Numbered from the stretch's first letter, positions 7,880 through 17,346 are shown. The stretch is DNA of 64,000 bases from Acholeplasmataceae bacterium UBA6150 (GCA_002423145.1 DIUU01000003.1:62001-126000), one strand, 5' to 3'. Numbers and translations: made by a program. Notes: a model not told the origin generated them from the sequence alone.

Positions 7880-9364
7880 ATGAAAAAATCAAAATGGTAT
7901 AATGTATTAATTTTACTAACAATCGTTTTCCTCGCAACCATGTTGTCATATGCATTCGAAGCATTTCAAGTTCGAATTGAAAATATTATGCTGATCCAAA
8001 TCGTAGGAATGATGATTGTTATGATTGAAACTAAGAAATTTATCTATGCTTTGATCGCAGCCATTTTATCGGTCTTCATTTTTAATTTTCTATTTATTAA
8101 TCCAAAGTATACATTTGTAATAGACGATCCAAACTACATAATCATGTTATTGATTTTTTTCATTGTCGCAGTTATTGTAAATATGTTAACAAATCGATTG
8201 CAAACAGAAGTTAATAAGGCAAAGAAAAGTGAAGAAAAAATTAAAGAACTGTATAGGAATAGCAAAACACTACTTAATTTAAACTCAAAAGAATCCATCA
8301 TTCAAGAAGAGCTTTCTTATCTTTTTGATGTTATTAAACACCCCGTGATGTTTTATTTTAAACAACGAAAGGTTGAAACTTATTCTCAGCCAAAACCGTT
8401 TATCGACATCGATAACTATAAAAATGCAATCCATTACGCCATTGAACAAGACATTATTTGTGGTCAGAATGAGAATAAATTTAGTGATATTCCGATTGTT
8501 ATTTTTCCATTTAAGAAAAATCACCACGTCAATGGCGCAATCATCATGGATGTTACTAACGATCATCTAAACAAATATGAAAAAGACTTTATAGTAGCGA
8601 ATATGCTACTTATCTTAATGGCATTAGAACGTGAACATATTGAACGCGAAAAAGAACTTTCAAAAATTGATATTGAGCGAGAAAAATTAAAATCTTCATT
8701 ACTTAGAAGTTTATCTCACGATTTACGAACACCACTAACCTCACTTCAAGCAGGATCAAGTTTCATTTTAGACAGCTATAATCAACTGGATGATGCTATG
8801 ATTAAGTCGATTATTAACGATATTCATATGGAAACCACCCAATTAGCAGACTATGTGGAAAACTTATTGAGTATGACGAAAATATCTTCAGGGAAACTGA
8901 CTATTAATCGAAAAAATGAATTAATCATGGATATATTGAATGATGTATATCAAAGGGTATATAAAAGAATCGGACAACATCAACTAGAGATACAAAAAGA
9001 CTCAAAATTAGAATATATCTATATTGATTCCCTATTGATTACACAAGTATTTATCAATTTAATCGATAATGCGTTAAAACATACCAAAGATGATAGCCAC
9101 ATCGATATAACATATCAATGTGATGACCATGGTGTTTGGTTCAATGTTTCAGACAATGGTGGTGGAATTGCAACCACCATGATAGATAAGTTATTTGTTG
9201 ATTTTGCTTCTCACTCTGAAGAACGGTCCGATACCCATCGTGGCAGTGGATTAGGTTTATCGATTTCAAAAAGTATAATTGATGCACATGGTGGCATTAT
9301 TGAAGGCTTTAACAATGATCAAGGTGGAGCAACTTTTAGATTTTATATACCAAATAAGGAGTAA
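7880..9364 (+). CDS. KdpD-like sensor histidine kinase lacking the KdpD sensor domain
   Basis: 494 residues. About four membrane helices at 8-105 (DUF4118 layout), a coiled-coil and GAF-like linker (about 110-260), HisKA with phospho-acceptor His280 (SLSHDLRTPL) and HATPase_c (N-box LIDNALKHT, G1 SDNGGGI, G2 GSGLGLSIS). This equals the C-terminal two thirds of KdpD; the N-terminal KdpD/universal-stress ATP-binding part is absent. Likely reads K+ limitation or turgor and drives the adjacent regulator. Lies 9 bp after trkH. Confidence 0.9.
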   Translation: MKKSKWYNVLILLTIVFLATMLSYAFEAFQVRIENIMLIQIVGMMIVMIETKKFIYALIAAILSVFIFNFLFINPKYTFVIDDPNYIIMLLIFFIVAVIVNMLTNRLQTEVNKAKKSEEKIKELYRNSKTLLNLNSKESIIQEELSYLFDVIKHPVMFYFKQRKVETYSQPKPFIDIDNYKNAIHYAIEQDIICGQNENKFSDIPIVIFPFKKNHHVNGAIIMDVTNDHLNKYEKDFIVANMLLILMALEREHIEREKELSKIDIEREKLKSSLLRSLSHDLRTPLTSLQAGSSFILDSYNQLDDAMIKSIINDIHMETTQLADYVENLLSMTKISSGKLTINRKNELIMDILNDVYQRVYKRIGQHQLEIQKDSKLEYIYIDSLLITQVFINLIDNALKHTKDDSHIDITYQCDDHGVWFNVSDNGGGIATTMIDKLFVDFASHSEERSDTHRGSGLGLSISKSIIDAHGGIIEGFNNDQGGATFRFYIPNKE

Positions 9365-9369
9365 TAGCC

Positions 9370-10044
9370 ATGGCAAAGGTTTTGATTATTGAAGATGATA
9401 AAGTGATTGGAAAATTTTTATCAATGGCACTAAAGACTAATCAACATGATGCATACGTAGCTGTTTTTGGCATAGAAGGCATAGAGTATTTCCAAAGAGA
9501 AAAGCCAGATTTAGTCTTATTAGATTTGGGATTGCCAGATATTGATGGCATGGATGTATTGGCGATGATTCGTAAGGAATCCAATGTCCCTATCATCATT
9601 ATCTCCGCGAGAGGTAAGGATACCGAAAAAGTTTTGGCTTTGGATAGTGGCGCAGATGATTATGTTACCAAGCCCTTTAACAGTTCTGAGTTATTAGCAC
9701 GCATTCGTGTTGCGATAAGGAAAACGAGTCAAAATGTGTTACCAGATGTGTTTCAATTTCAAGAGTTAAAAGTAGACTTTGATAAACATAAGGTATATAT
9801 CACCAATGAAGAGGTTCACCTAACACCTATAGAATTTAAACTACTGACACTCTTAATCAAACACCAAGGTAAAGTGCTAACTCACTCATTCATTCAAAAT
9901 GAAGTATGGGGTTACGACTCTTTTGATGATTTTCAAAGCCTTAGGGTATTCATGGCTTCTATCCGTAAAAAAATAGAAAACGATCCAAAGATGCCAACTT
10001 ACATCATTACTGAAATGGGTATTGGATATCGATTTATGGATTAA
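9370..10044 (+). CDS. KdpE-like OmpR-family response regulator
   Basis: 224 residues: receiver domain (acidic pocket EDD, phospho-acceptor Asp52 in LLDLGLPD, switch Ser in IISAR, Lys in YVTKPF) and a winged-helix DNA-binding domain (HLTPIEFKLLTLLIKHQGKVL ... VFMASIRKKIE). Last gene of the Trk operon, 5 bp after the kinase. No kdpFABC genes are in the window, so the likely target is this operon itself, whose promoter carries an 11-bp direct repeat. Confidence 0.92.
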   Translation: MAKVLIIEDDKVIGKFLSMALKTNQHDAYVAVFGIEGIEYFQREKPDLVLLDLGLPDIDGMDVLAMIRKESNVPIIIISARGKDTEKVLALDSGADDYVTKPFNSSELLARIRVAIRKTSQNVLPDVFQFQELKVDFDKHKVYITNEEVHLTPIEFKLLTLLIKHQGKVLTHSFIQNEVWGYDSFDDFQSLRVFMASIRKKIENDPKMPTYIITEMGIGYRFMD

Positions 10045-10067
10045 TGAATAACATTTAGAAAAGTAAA

Positions 10068-10095
10068 AAAGAACCGGACATTTTCGGTTTTTTTT
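10068..10095 (+). terminator. Terminator of the potassium operon
   Basis: AACCG/CGGTT stem with 8-nt loop and T9. Confidence 0.8.
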
Positions 10096-10182
10096 TAATA
10101 TTAATGAAGATAATCAAAAATAATGGAAGTGTTATAGAGTGTTTACCATGTTATAATAAGAAAGTAAACCAAGGAGCACTTT

Positions 10183-11448
10183 ATGAAATCTTTACTTCAC
10201 ACCAAACCACTCACCTACATCGTTTTAATCATCTTACTGATATTACCATTTTTGGTCGATGACTTGTCATCCATCATCGATGGTTTTTATGCCATATTGG
10301 TTCACCCGTCTTTATTGATTTCAGATTATTTAAGAATTGGTGGGTTAGGGGCGTCACTACTCAACTTGGCTTTGTTGATGGTGATGAATATTGTTTTAAT
10401 TAAAATGCTTAAGTTAAAGCTCAATGGACCAATTTTTGCTGGCCTACTCACGATTGCAGGTTTCGCCTTTTTTGGAAAAAACCTCATCAATGCTTTACCG
10501 ATCTATTTAGGGATTTATTTAAACAGTAAATTTCAAAAAGTAGAATTCAAATCACTCATCATCGTATTATTGTTTTCTACGGGGATTGGACCGATTGTGA
10601 GTTACCTCATATTCGGTACCGGGTGGGCATACTACCTATCCATTCCAGCCGGCATCGTCGTAGGAATCATTACAGGGTTTGTATTACCGATACTATCTGC
10701 CCACATGGTACGATTCCATAAAGGCTATAACTTATACAATATCGGATTTACGATGGGAATCATTTCACTGTTTTTCTCAGCCATACTGAGAAATGTATTC
10801 AAACTCGATTTATTTTCATTTGATGTGAGTACCTCTGAAGATTATCATACCTTATTGTTTTGGTTGATATTAGCAGCCTCGTTGTTAACATTACTACTCT
10901 CATTCATCAGCAATCCAAAAGCCTATAAAGATTACCCTAAAATTCTAAAAAGCAGTGGTCGCTTGGCCTCTGACTTCATGCGTGAAACGTCTAAAGAAAC
11001 CGCAATGCTCAATGTTGGCATCATGGGACTTGTATCGTTGTTGTTCATCACCGTATTAGACATCAAAATCAACGGCCCAGTGTTCTCGGGTATCCTGACC
11101 GTCGTTGGTTTCGCAACCTTTGGTAAACACCCTAAAAATTCAATCCCCGTGATGTTGGGAGCGACACTATGGTTTTTATATGTTAGACATACCACAGGCT
11201 CAGTAGGGACAGGTTTACAAATCGCAGTGCTATTCGTCACAGCGATCGCACCAATCGCCGGTAGACACGGCGTATGGGTTGGGATTTTAGCTGGATTTAC
11301 CCATGTGATGTTTACACCGATTGCTTACCCATTTCAAGGGGGATTTGACTTATACAACAACGGTTTCGCAGCAGGCTTTGTCGCTGCGATTATGATACCT
11401 TTATTTGATTTCATTAGAAAAGATAAAATCGGGGAGGACACACCATGA
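10183..11448 (+). CDS. DUF1576 family polytopic membrane protein
   Basis: 421 residues with about twelve membrane helices. The protein is an internal duplication: KLNGPIFAGLLTIAGFAFFGKN (about 78-100) recurs as KINGPVFSGILTVVGFATFGKH (about 292-314), and KGYNLYNIGF recurs as GGFDLYNNGFAAGF. This is the layout of DUF1576 membrane proteins, whose function is unknown to me; the repeated half suggests a transporter fold. RBS AAGGAGC. It overlaps the next gene by 4 bp. Confidence 0.8.
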   Translation: MKSLLHTKPLTYIVLIILLILPFLVDDLSSIIDGFYAILVHPSLLISDYLRIGGLGASLLNLALLMVMNIVLIKMLKLKLNGPIFAGLLTIAGFAFFGKNLINALPIYLGIYLNSKFQKVEFKSLIIVLLFSTGIGPIVSYLIFGTGWAYYLSIPAGIVVGIITGFVLPILSAHMVRFHKGYNLYNIGFTMGIISLFFSAILRNVFKLDLFSFDVSTSEDYHTLLFWLILAASLLTLLLSFISNPKAYKDYPKILKSSGRLASDFMRETSKETAMLNVGIMGLVSLLFITVLDIKINGPVFSGILTVVGFATFGKHPKNSIPVMLGATLWFLYVRHTTGSVGTGLQIAVLFVTAIAPIAGRHGVWVGILAGFTHVMFTPIAYPFQGGFDLYNNGFAAGFVAAIMIPLFDFIRKDKIGEDTP

Positions 11449-11786
11449 AACCAAAACAAGAATTGAAAGTGGTTGCACAAATCATTCAAGAATTGGCCTT
11501 GTTTTTGATGTATCACGGATACAACAATTATGACATTTCCTTTGATTCGAATGACCTCGATCAAACCTTCATTGTGAGTTTACCTGATATGAATAAAGCC
11601 TTGATTGATCAGATGCAAAAACAAATCGATCAACCCAGAGAAGAGTCGATCGAAGCGTATTATTTTGAGTTGTTAGGGGATTTGGATTCGAGAGAAGATT
11701 TAGAGTTGCTGGGTATCTTTATCGATTCCATGACCGTGGTTGAAACCAACGAGAAAGTTGAAATTACATTGACACGAAAAAAATAG
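11445..11786 (+). CDS. Hypothetical protein coupled to DUF1576 gene
   Basis: 113 residues, soluble, acidic; no family recognised. Reads as an alpha/beta domain (KVVAQIIQELALFLMYHGY helix, DISFDSNDLDQTFIVSL strands, then helices and a final strand KVEITLTRKK). Its ATG overlaps the stop of the DUF1576 gene, so it is probably a cytosolic partner of that membrane protein. Confidence 0.7.
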   Translation: MKPKQELKVVAQIIQELALFLMYHGYNNYDISFDSNDLDQTFIVSLPDMNKALIDQMQKQIDQPREESIEAYYFELLGDLDSREDLELLGIFIDSMTVVETNEKVEITLTRKK

Positions 11787-11818
11787 GTTTGGCTGCGGCC
11801 AAACCTGTTTTATTTTAA
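11785..11818. terminator. Bidirectional terminator
   Basis: AGGTTTGGC/GCCAAACCT stem, 4-nt loop, with T-runs on both strands; sits between convergent genes. Confidence 0.85.
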
Positions 11819-12373
11819 TAATTTTTTCATTGGATTGATGTAGCCACCAGAAACATTGGATATCTCATTGGATACGATCATGGCTTTCGGATGGATTTGC
11901 TTGATGAGTTGAATGACCTTTAAGGAGTCTCTGCGGTTAGCATAAATCATCAAGACGGTCTTTTCTTCATCTTTACCCATCGCTTGTAGGGTTGTCACAC
12001 CGAATCCAGATTCTCTCAATACTTTCGCAACCTCACCCGATAAGACTTTGGTCGTAATGGCTTGAATCAAGACTTTACCGAAGGCGAGCTTTTGTTCAAT
12101 CAATGAACCTGCATAGACGCCTGCTGCGAAACCAAAGCTATAGGCGACCCCTTTCATTGGGGATTCGGTAATGCCGTTGATAACCGAACTGGCAATAAAT
12201 ACCCATAAAAAGATTTCAACTATGGCTAAAGACGTACCGATTTTACGGTAGCCTTTGGAGATTAAAATGATGCGCATCGTACCAATCGATACTTCAACGA
12301 TTTTGGCTAAAAAGATAAATAATAGTTCATAAAACGGCGTTACCGTTAATAGGTTTAGGATGTTCTCCCACAT
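11810..12373 (-). CDS. UPF0316/DUF2179 membrane protein
   Basis: 187 residues. N-terminal part (1-100) has three membrane helices with the family segment AKIVEVSIGTMRIILISKGYRK; the C-terminal part (about 105-180) is a cytosolic DUF2179 domain with FGVTTLQAMGKDEEKTVLMIYANRRD. Widespread Firmicutes family of unknown function. Monocistronic on the minus strand. Confidence 0.85.
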   Translation of the reverse strand: MWENILNLLTVTPFYELLFIFLAKIVEVSIGTMRIILISKGYRKIGTSLAIVEIFLWVFIASSVINGITESPMKGVAYSFGFAAGVYAGSLIEQKLAFGKVLIQAITTKVLSGEVAKVLRESGFGVTTLQAMGKDEEKTVLMIYANRRDSLKVIQLIKQIHPKAMIVSNEISNVSGGYINPMKKLLK

Positions 12374-12432
12374 AAAATCACCACCGCAATCATTCTATCA
12401 TATTGTATATCAAAATGATATTGAAAACACAC

Positions 12433-13140
12433 TTATGAAACCACTTTTTTTAGGGCTTCAACTTCACTTTCAGACAGGGGCCTAAAGGTCCCTTTTTTCA
12501 AAGTATCATCCAATTGAATTGGACCGAAGGATATCCGCTTTAAATAAGTTACTTCCATATCAAGTGCTAGAAACATCCGTTTCACTTGATGGTATTTGCC
12601 TTCTTTGATGGTTAATAATGCTTGTTGACTGTTTAATAATTCAATTCTACTTGGCATACAAAGATACCCATCTTCTAGGGTGATGCCTGTTTCAAATAAA
12701 GCTGTATAAATGGATTTATAATCACCCGTAAATTCAACATAATACGTTTTATCGACATGGTATCTTGGCGACAGTAGTTGATGTGCCAATAACCCATCGT
12801 TGGTAATGATCAGTAACCCTTCAGTATCTAAATCCAACCGACCTACCGGAAAGGTTTTATAATGTTCATAACCGACGATCAAGTCTTTGGTGGTTTTGTG
12901 GGTTGTATCGAAATTCGAAGAGATTACGCCTGCAGGCTTATGCAAAATCAAATAGACGTGCTTGATGTAATTCGAAACCTCACCAGCGACGATGATTTCA
13001 TCGTTGACTTCATCGATTTTTTGGTCATCTTTTTTAATGACCAAACCATTGACTTCAACCAAGCCTTTTTGAATGATTTTCTTAACTTCACTGCGTGTAC
13101 CATACCCGGCATGGGCGAGATACTTATCGAGTCTCATCAT
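12433..13140 (-). CDS. 16S rRNA pseudouridine synthase (RsuA/RluB family)
   Basis: 235 residues: S4 RNA-binding domain (RLDKYLAHAGYGTRSEVKKII, 3-60), then the catalytic domain with the signature GRLDLDTEGLLIITNDG containing the nucleophilic Asp (about residue 103). RsuA-like proteins isomerise a uridine in 16S rRNA (position 516 in E. coli); RluB/E/F act on 23S, and the length fits RsuA best. The ATG overlaps the stop of the upstream Nudix gene by 4 bp. Confidence 0.9.
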   Translation of the reverse strand: MMRLDKYLAHAGYGTRSEVKKIIQKGLVEVNGLVIKKDDQKIDEVNDEIIVAGEVSNYIKHVYLILHKPAGVISSNFDTTHKTTKDLIVGYEHYKTFPVGRLDLDTEGLLIITNDGLLAHQLLSPRYHVDKTYYVEFTGDYKSIYTALFETGITLEDGYLCMPSRIELLNSQQALLTIKEGKYHQVKRMFLALDMEVTYLKRISFGPIQLDDTLKKGTFRPLSESEVEALKKVVS

Positions 13141-13625
13141 AACGTTTTATACCTCTGATAAATTCTATAGGCTACACCTAGAGGGTTCAATAACGATTCA
13201 TCGATGGGTAAAGAATACCACTGGGCATCGTCTACCTCACTGGATAACTTAAAAGGCGCTTTTTGGACATGCGATATGTAGCATAAAAACAACGTATCGA
13301 GTCGTTCATGATAAAACGACTCTATGAAAGTTAAACCACAAACGGTTTGACCAATCTCTTCAAATACTTCTCGACGCACAGTATCTTCGGCCGATTCACC
13401 TGGTTTATAATATCCTGCAACGAAGACCAAGTGCTGTTTGGTGACGTAATCTTGTTTGAGTAACGCAACCTCATTAAACTCGTTGATGACCATCGTCAAA
13501 ACACACACGGGACTGTGATCAAAAATCGGTCTTTGACAGTGGTCACAGTATGGAACAAGACCCTCATCACCGATGATTCTGTTGTGTAAAATCAATCCAC
13601 AATGTGGACAATAAATGGATTTCAT
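13137..13625 (-). CDS. Nudix hydrolase with N-terminal zinc ribbon (NudC-like)
   Basis: 162 residues from ATG 13625 (GAAGAGG upstream); the in-frame ATG at 13655 has no RBS. A zinc ribbon with two CxxC pairs (YCPHCG ... YCDHCQ) precedes a full Nudix box (GYYKPGESAEDTVRREVFEEIG). This is the NADH pyrophosphatase/NudC-like architecture without its long N-terminal domain. The NudC-specific SQPWPFPxS motif is not seen, so the substrate is open. Coupled to rsuA-like gene downstream. Confidence 0.85.
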   Translation of the reverse strand: MKSIYCPHCGLILHNRIIGDEGLVPYCDHCQRPIFDHSPVCVLTMVINEFNEVALLKQDYVTKQHLVFVAGYYKPGESAEDTVRREVFEEIGQTVCGLTFIESFYHERLDTLFLCYISHVQKAPFKLSSEVDDAQWYSLPIDESLLNPLGVAYRIYQRYKTL

Positions 13626-13710
13626 GATTAAAACCTCTTCAATCCATTGTACCAAAAAATAACCATTTTGGTAAAAAAATGCAGTTCTATGATTTAAATC
13701 ATATAATTTA

Positions 13711-13739
13711 TTGTAAAAACCTTTAATTTCCCTTATAAT
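13711..13739 (+). promoter_or_regulatory. Promoter of the HD-GYP gene
   Basis: TTGTAA (13711-13716), 17 bp, TATAAT (13734-13739). The -10 box covers the in-frame ATG at 13738, which therefore cannot be the start codon of an mRNA made here. Confidence 0.75.
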
Positions 13740-13776
13740 GATGATTGTTAGGATTTATGAAACCGGGGAAATCACA

Positions 13777-15948
13777 GTGTACAGAAATATTTATGAAAGA
13801 CTTTTTGAAGAGTCGAGTTTGGGCTTTGTTCATAACAAAATGATTTTTGATGAAAACCATCAAGCCATCGACTTCATCATTGTGAATGCGAATCAAGCCT
13901 ATTTAAATCAAATGAACGCTACAAGAGAACAATTATTGAGTAAACCCATCAGCCTTTTAGGAACGAACGCAAACCATCATTTAGAAGGTTGGATTAAGTC
14001 CTATGAAAAGGTTTTTTCTACCGATGATACGGTTGAATTCATCCAGTATTCTGGGTTATTGAGAAAAACATTTTTTGTCCGTGCTTTTAGAATCAGCGAA
14101 GATGAATTTGTCGCGACCATCGATTTGTATGACTCTTATAAACAGGCATTTGAACAATCCAAAATCGAACAAAATTTAATTTTAAACGCGATTGCTGAAG
14201 GGATTGTTGTTGTTTCGAAAACACATGAAATTACCCATATCAATCAAAGAGCTAATGATATTTTAGGCTATGATGAAAACTTAAGTCTGTTAGGCAAAAA
14301 TGTCTTCAGTGTGTTGTTTCATCAAGAGTCAGAAGATAAACAAGCTTTATTTACCAAAAATATCGACCGTTTACCTTTATATAACCGAATGACTAAACTC
14401 CAAAAAAATGATGGCAGTTGGGTAGAGGTTTCGGTCTCCATCTTAAAGAAAACAGGTAGTTATTCGGATATCGGTTTTGTCATCTCTTTCCAAGATATTT
14501 CTCAATTAGAAGGATTAAAGCGGGAATTAGAATTAAGCGAACATACCAAGAAGATTTTGGTTGACCACTTACCAGGCATGATTTACCGCTGTAAAGTGGA
14601 TCAACAATGGACGATGGAATACGTCAGTGAAGGTGTAAAAATACTTACAGGATACGAACCTGAAGAAATAATCAATAATAAACTGGTATCATTCAATGAC
14701 ATCATTCATCCTAATTATCGGGAAATGTTGTTTGATGATTGGAAACCAATCATTATTGATCATACAAACTTTGAAAAAGAATATATGATTATTACCAAAG
14801 AAGGCAAAAATAAGTGGGTCTATGAACAAGGAAAACCCATTTACGATGAGTCTGGTAAGGCGATTGCACTCGAAGGCATCATCATTGATTTAAATAAACG
14901 TCGTGAACGCGATTTAGAAATTGAACACATGATTTATCATGATCAATTAACTGGACTTAAAAATCGCCTATATTTCGATGAAACCGTTGAAAAATGGGAT
15001 CAGTCTAAGTCTTATCCATTTGGTGTTATGATTGCGAATATCGACAATATGAAAACCATCAACGATTTATATGGTAGAGCTGCTGGAGATCAAGTCATTC
15101 TTGATTTTGTGAATATCTTAAGAGCATACGAAAAGAAAAATTACATCGTAACAAGAACTGGTGGAGATGAATTTTCTTTAATCATTCCCAACGCCAACAG
15201 TCAATTGACTTACGATACCATGATTGAAATTCAGGATAAAGCCAAAGCATTTAAACGTGAAGACGTCTATGGACTCAGTTATCAATTGTCTGTGTCTTGT
15301 GGATTCGAAACCAAAACAAGTGATGAAACCACCATTAAAGACATCATCCGCAGTGCAGAAGATTTCATGCATCGTAGAAAACTGATTGCACATAGCCGTT
15401 CTAATCGAGATTCCTTATCTTCGATTAAAGCGACCATGATCGCGAACTCACAAGAAACCCAAGACCACATGGAACGCATGGGAGAAATTGCGTTAAAAGT
15501 GGGTATTAAATTGGGTTTAAAACAAACCACGATGGATGACCTTTATTTATTAGCGATGTTACATGACATCGGTAAAATTGGTGTACCATTTCATATCATC
15601 AACAAACCAGGACCTTTGACTGAAGAAGAATGGGAAGTCATGAAACGTCACCCACTCATCGGATACCAAATCGCCATTTCGTCTGTGGATTTAAAACCCA
15701 TCGCAGATGGTATTTTGAGTCATCACGAGCGATTTGATGGTAAAGGTTATCCAAACAAAGTGAGCGGTAGAGATATCCCTCTGATTGCGAGAATCATTTC
15801 CATCATCGATGCGTATGATGCCATCACCCAAGACCGTCCTTATCGACCTAAAAAGTCTCATGAGGCAGCGATTGAAGAACTAAAGAAGCACGCAGGAACA
15901 CAATTTGATCCAGATATCGTTGAGATATTTGTTCACTTATTCGAATAG
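13777..15948 (+). CDS. PAS-PAS-PAS-GGDEF-HD-GYP cyclic-di-GMP phosphodiesterase
   Basis: 723 residues from GTG 13777, chosen since the ATG at 13738 overlaps the promoter -10 and GGGGAAA lies before the GTG. No membrane segment. Three PAS-like domains (about 1-120, 135-250, 260-380), a GGDEF domain (about 385-540: intact TGGDEF) and an HD-GYP domain (about 555-720) with HDIGKIG, HHERFDGKGYP and DAYDA all present, so hydrolysis of c-di-GMP is expected. The GGDEF metal site reads ANIDN instead of D-x-D (first Asp to Asn) and no RxxD I-site is seen; it may bind GTP as a regulator rather than act as a cyclase. Followed after 9 bp by a diguanylate cyclase. Confidence 0.92.
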   Translation: MYRNIYERLFEESSLGFVHNKMIFDENHQAIDFIIVNANQAYLNQMNATREQLLSKPISLLGTNANHHLEGWIKSYEKVFSTDDTVEFIQYSGLLRKTFFVRAFRISEDEFVATIDLYDSYKQAFEQSKIEQNLILNAIAEGIVVVSKTHEITHINQRANDILGYDENLSLLGKNVFSVLFHQESEDKQALFTKNIDRLPLYNRMTKLQKNDGSWVEVSVSILKKTGSYSDIGFVISFQDISQLEGLKRELELSEHTKKILVDHLPGMIYRCKVDQQWTMEYVSEGVKILTGYEPEEIINNKLVSFNDIIHPNYREMLFDDWKPIIIDHTNFEKEYMIITKEGKNKWVYEQGKPIYDESGKAIALEGIIIDLNKRRERDLEIEHMIYHDQLTGLKNRLYFDETVEKWDQSKSYPFGVMIANIDNMKTINDLYGRAAGDQVILDFVNILRAYEKKNYIVTRTGGDEFSLIIPNANSQLTYDTMIEIQDKAKAFKREDVYGLSYQLSVSCGFETKTSDETTIKDIIRSAEDFMHRRKLIAHSRSNRDSLSSIKATMIANSQETQDHMERMGEIALKVGIKLGLKQTTMDDLYLLAMLHDIGKIGVPFHIINKPGPLTEEEWEVMKRHPLIGYQIAISSVDLKPIADGILSHHERFDGKGYPNKVSGRDIPLIARIISIIDAYDAITQDRPYRPKKSHEAAIEELKKHAGTQFDPDIVEIFVHLFE

Positions 15949-15957
15949 GAGAAACCT

Positions 15958-17322
15958 ATGGATGGCCTGTTAAAAAGAATCAAAATCTTTTTGGTTGTAT
16001 TTATCAGTGTCCTTTCCCTCCTCACGATTTTTGGTATTTATAGTCCACTATCAGACACGATAGAAAAAGAAAAACAAATCAACTTCATCACGGCAGCAGA
16101 AATCTACCGTGATTCGGTTCAAACGTTCATTTCAATTTCTTTGCAAGACGCGAATGTCATCGCGTCTAACTATGATACCAAAACGACACTCAGAAGGTAT
16201 TGGGAAGGCAGTTTAACACAAGCAGAAATCACTGCTTATTTAAATGTGTCTTTTTCTCAAAATATGGCGTTATTTGATCATGTTATTTACGCTGAAATTG
16301 GTGCCAATGATTTGATGTTATCCAGTTATGGTAACCCGGTCGAAAGTTATACCTATGAAGATATCATTTATGACTTTTATGACCACGAATTGATTCCTTT
16401 AGAAACCATGAATGTCCTAAGAGTAACCTTCCCTATAACCATGAATTATACCAATATTGGTTATGTCGTCATCTATTTTGATTTAACCGCTGCCATAAAT
16501 ACAAGTCAAAACTTAACACTAGAATTGCTAAAGAATGATAGCTTACTTCAATCGGTTTATGCCGAGTCTAGGCGATTAGTCGTTGAAGGTAAAACCCTGT
16601 ATGTTCATGACAACCATACAGATTACGTAGGTGCCTTTAATGGAAACCAAATATTTTATGTGATTTCCATTAATAATGCCAATCTTTATGGCAATTCAAA
16701 TTCAATTGTTAAGTATAGCGTCATCGCTTTAGTGCTCATTGTGATTATTTCATTTGTCATATTTAATACCTTGGTTTACCAAAAAGCAGGTTTAATTATC
16801 AAAGAAACCAACAGTCAAAAAGATGAGATTTCTCAAATCGCCGATATCGACTCCTTAACAGGTGCGTACTCGAGAAGTTATTTTGATCGTTACCGAAGTG
16901 CCTTTCCTGAACGCTATTCAAAAGGTTGGATGGCAAGCTTAGTCATGATTGATTTTGATAATTTAAAAAGTATCAATGATGCCTATGGACACTTAGCCGG
17001 GGATGCTGTTTTACAAAGTGTATCCAAACTCATCAAGGAATCTTTACGTACGAATGACCTATTCTTCAGATTTGGGGGAGACGAATTCATCATCATTTTG
17101 GAAGACTGTGATCTTGAACTTGCAGATAGAATTACGAGTCGATTGAATAGTGAAATCATTAAAGTCGGTGAATCGTTGCCTTACAAAGTATCGATATCCT
17201 ATGGGATTGCGAAACTAGTACACAGCAGCGATTTAAAGAAAGTCATCTATGAAGCCGATTTAAACATGTATTTAGATAAAAAAGAGAAAGATAAAAAAGA
17301 ATATGACTTATTTAACGTTTAG
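15958..17322 (+). CDS. Membrane diguanylate cyclase
   Basis: 454 residues. TM1 (8-28), an extracytoplasmic sensor domain of about 220 residues, TM2 (about 255-275), then a GGDEF domain (about 295-450). Active-site residues are intact (MIDFDNLK ... RFGGDEF) and a RxxD inhibitory site (RTND) lies five residues before GGDEF, so it should make c-di-GMP and be product-inhibited. RBS AGGAGAAA. In operon with the HD-GYP enzyme: a make/break pair for c-di-GMP. Confidence 0.92.
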   Translation: MDGLLKRIKIFLVVFISVLSLLTIFGIYSPLSDTIEKEKQINFITAAEIYRDSVQTFISISLQDANVIASNYDTKTTLRRYWEGSLTQAEITAYLNVSFSQNMALFDHVIYAEIGANDLMLSSYGNPVESYTYEDIIYDFYDHELIPLETMNVLRVTFPITMNYTNIGYVVIYFDLTAAINTSQNLTLELLKNDSLLQSVYAESRRLVVEGKTLYVHDNHTDYVGAFNGNQIFYVISINNANLYGNSNSIVKYSVIALVLIVIISFVIFNTLVYQKAGLIIKETNSQKDEISQIADIDSLTGAYSRSYFDRYRSAFPERYSKGWMASLVMIDFDNLKSINDAYGHLAGDAVLQSVSKLIKESLRTNDLFFRFGGDEFIIILEDCDLELADRITSRLNSEIIKVGESLPYKVSISYGIAKLVHSSDLKKVIYEADLNMYLDKKEKDKKEYDLFNV

Positions 17323-17346
17323 ACCTAAAAATCTAAACGTTTTTTA
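17314..17346 (+). terminator. Terminator after the c-di-GMP pair
   Basis: AACGTTTAGA/TCTAAACGTT stem followed by T6; begins at the stop codon. Confidence 0.85.
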
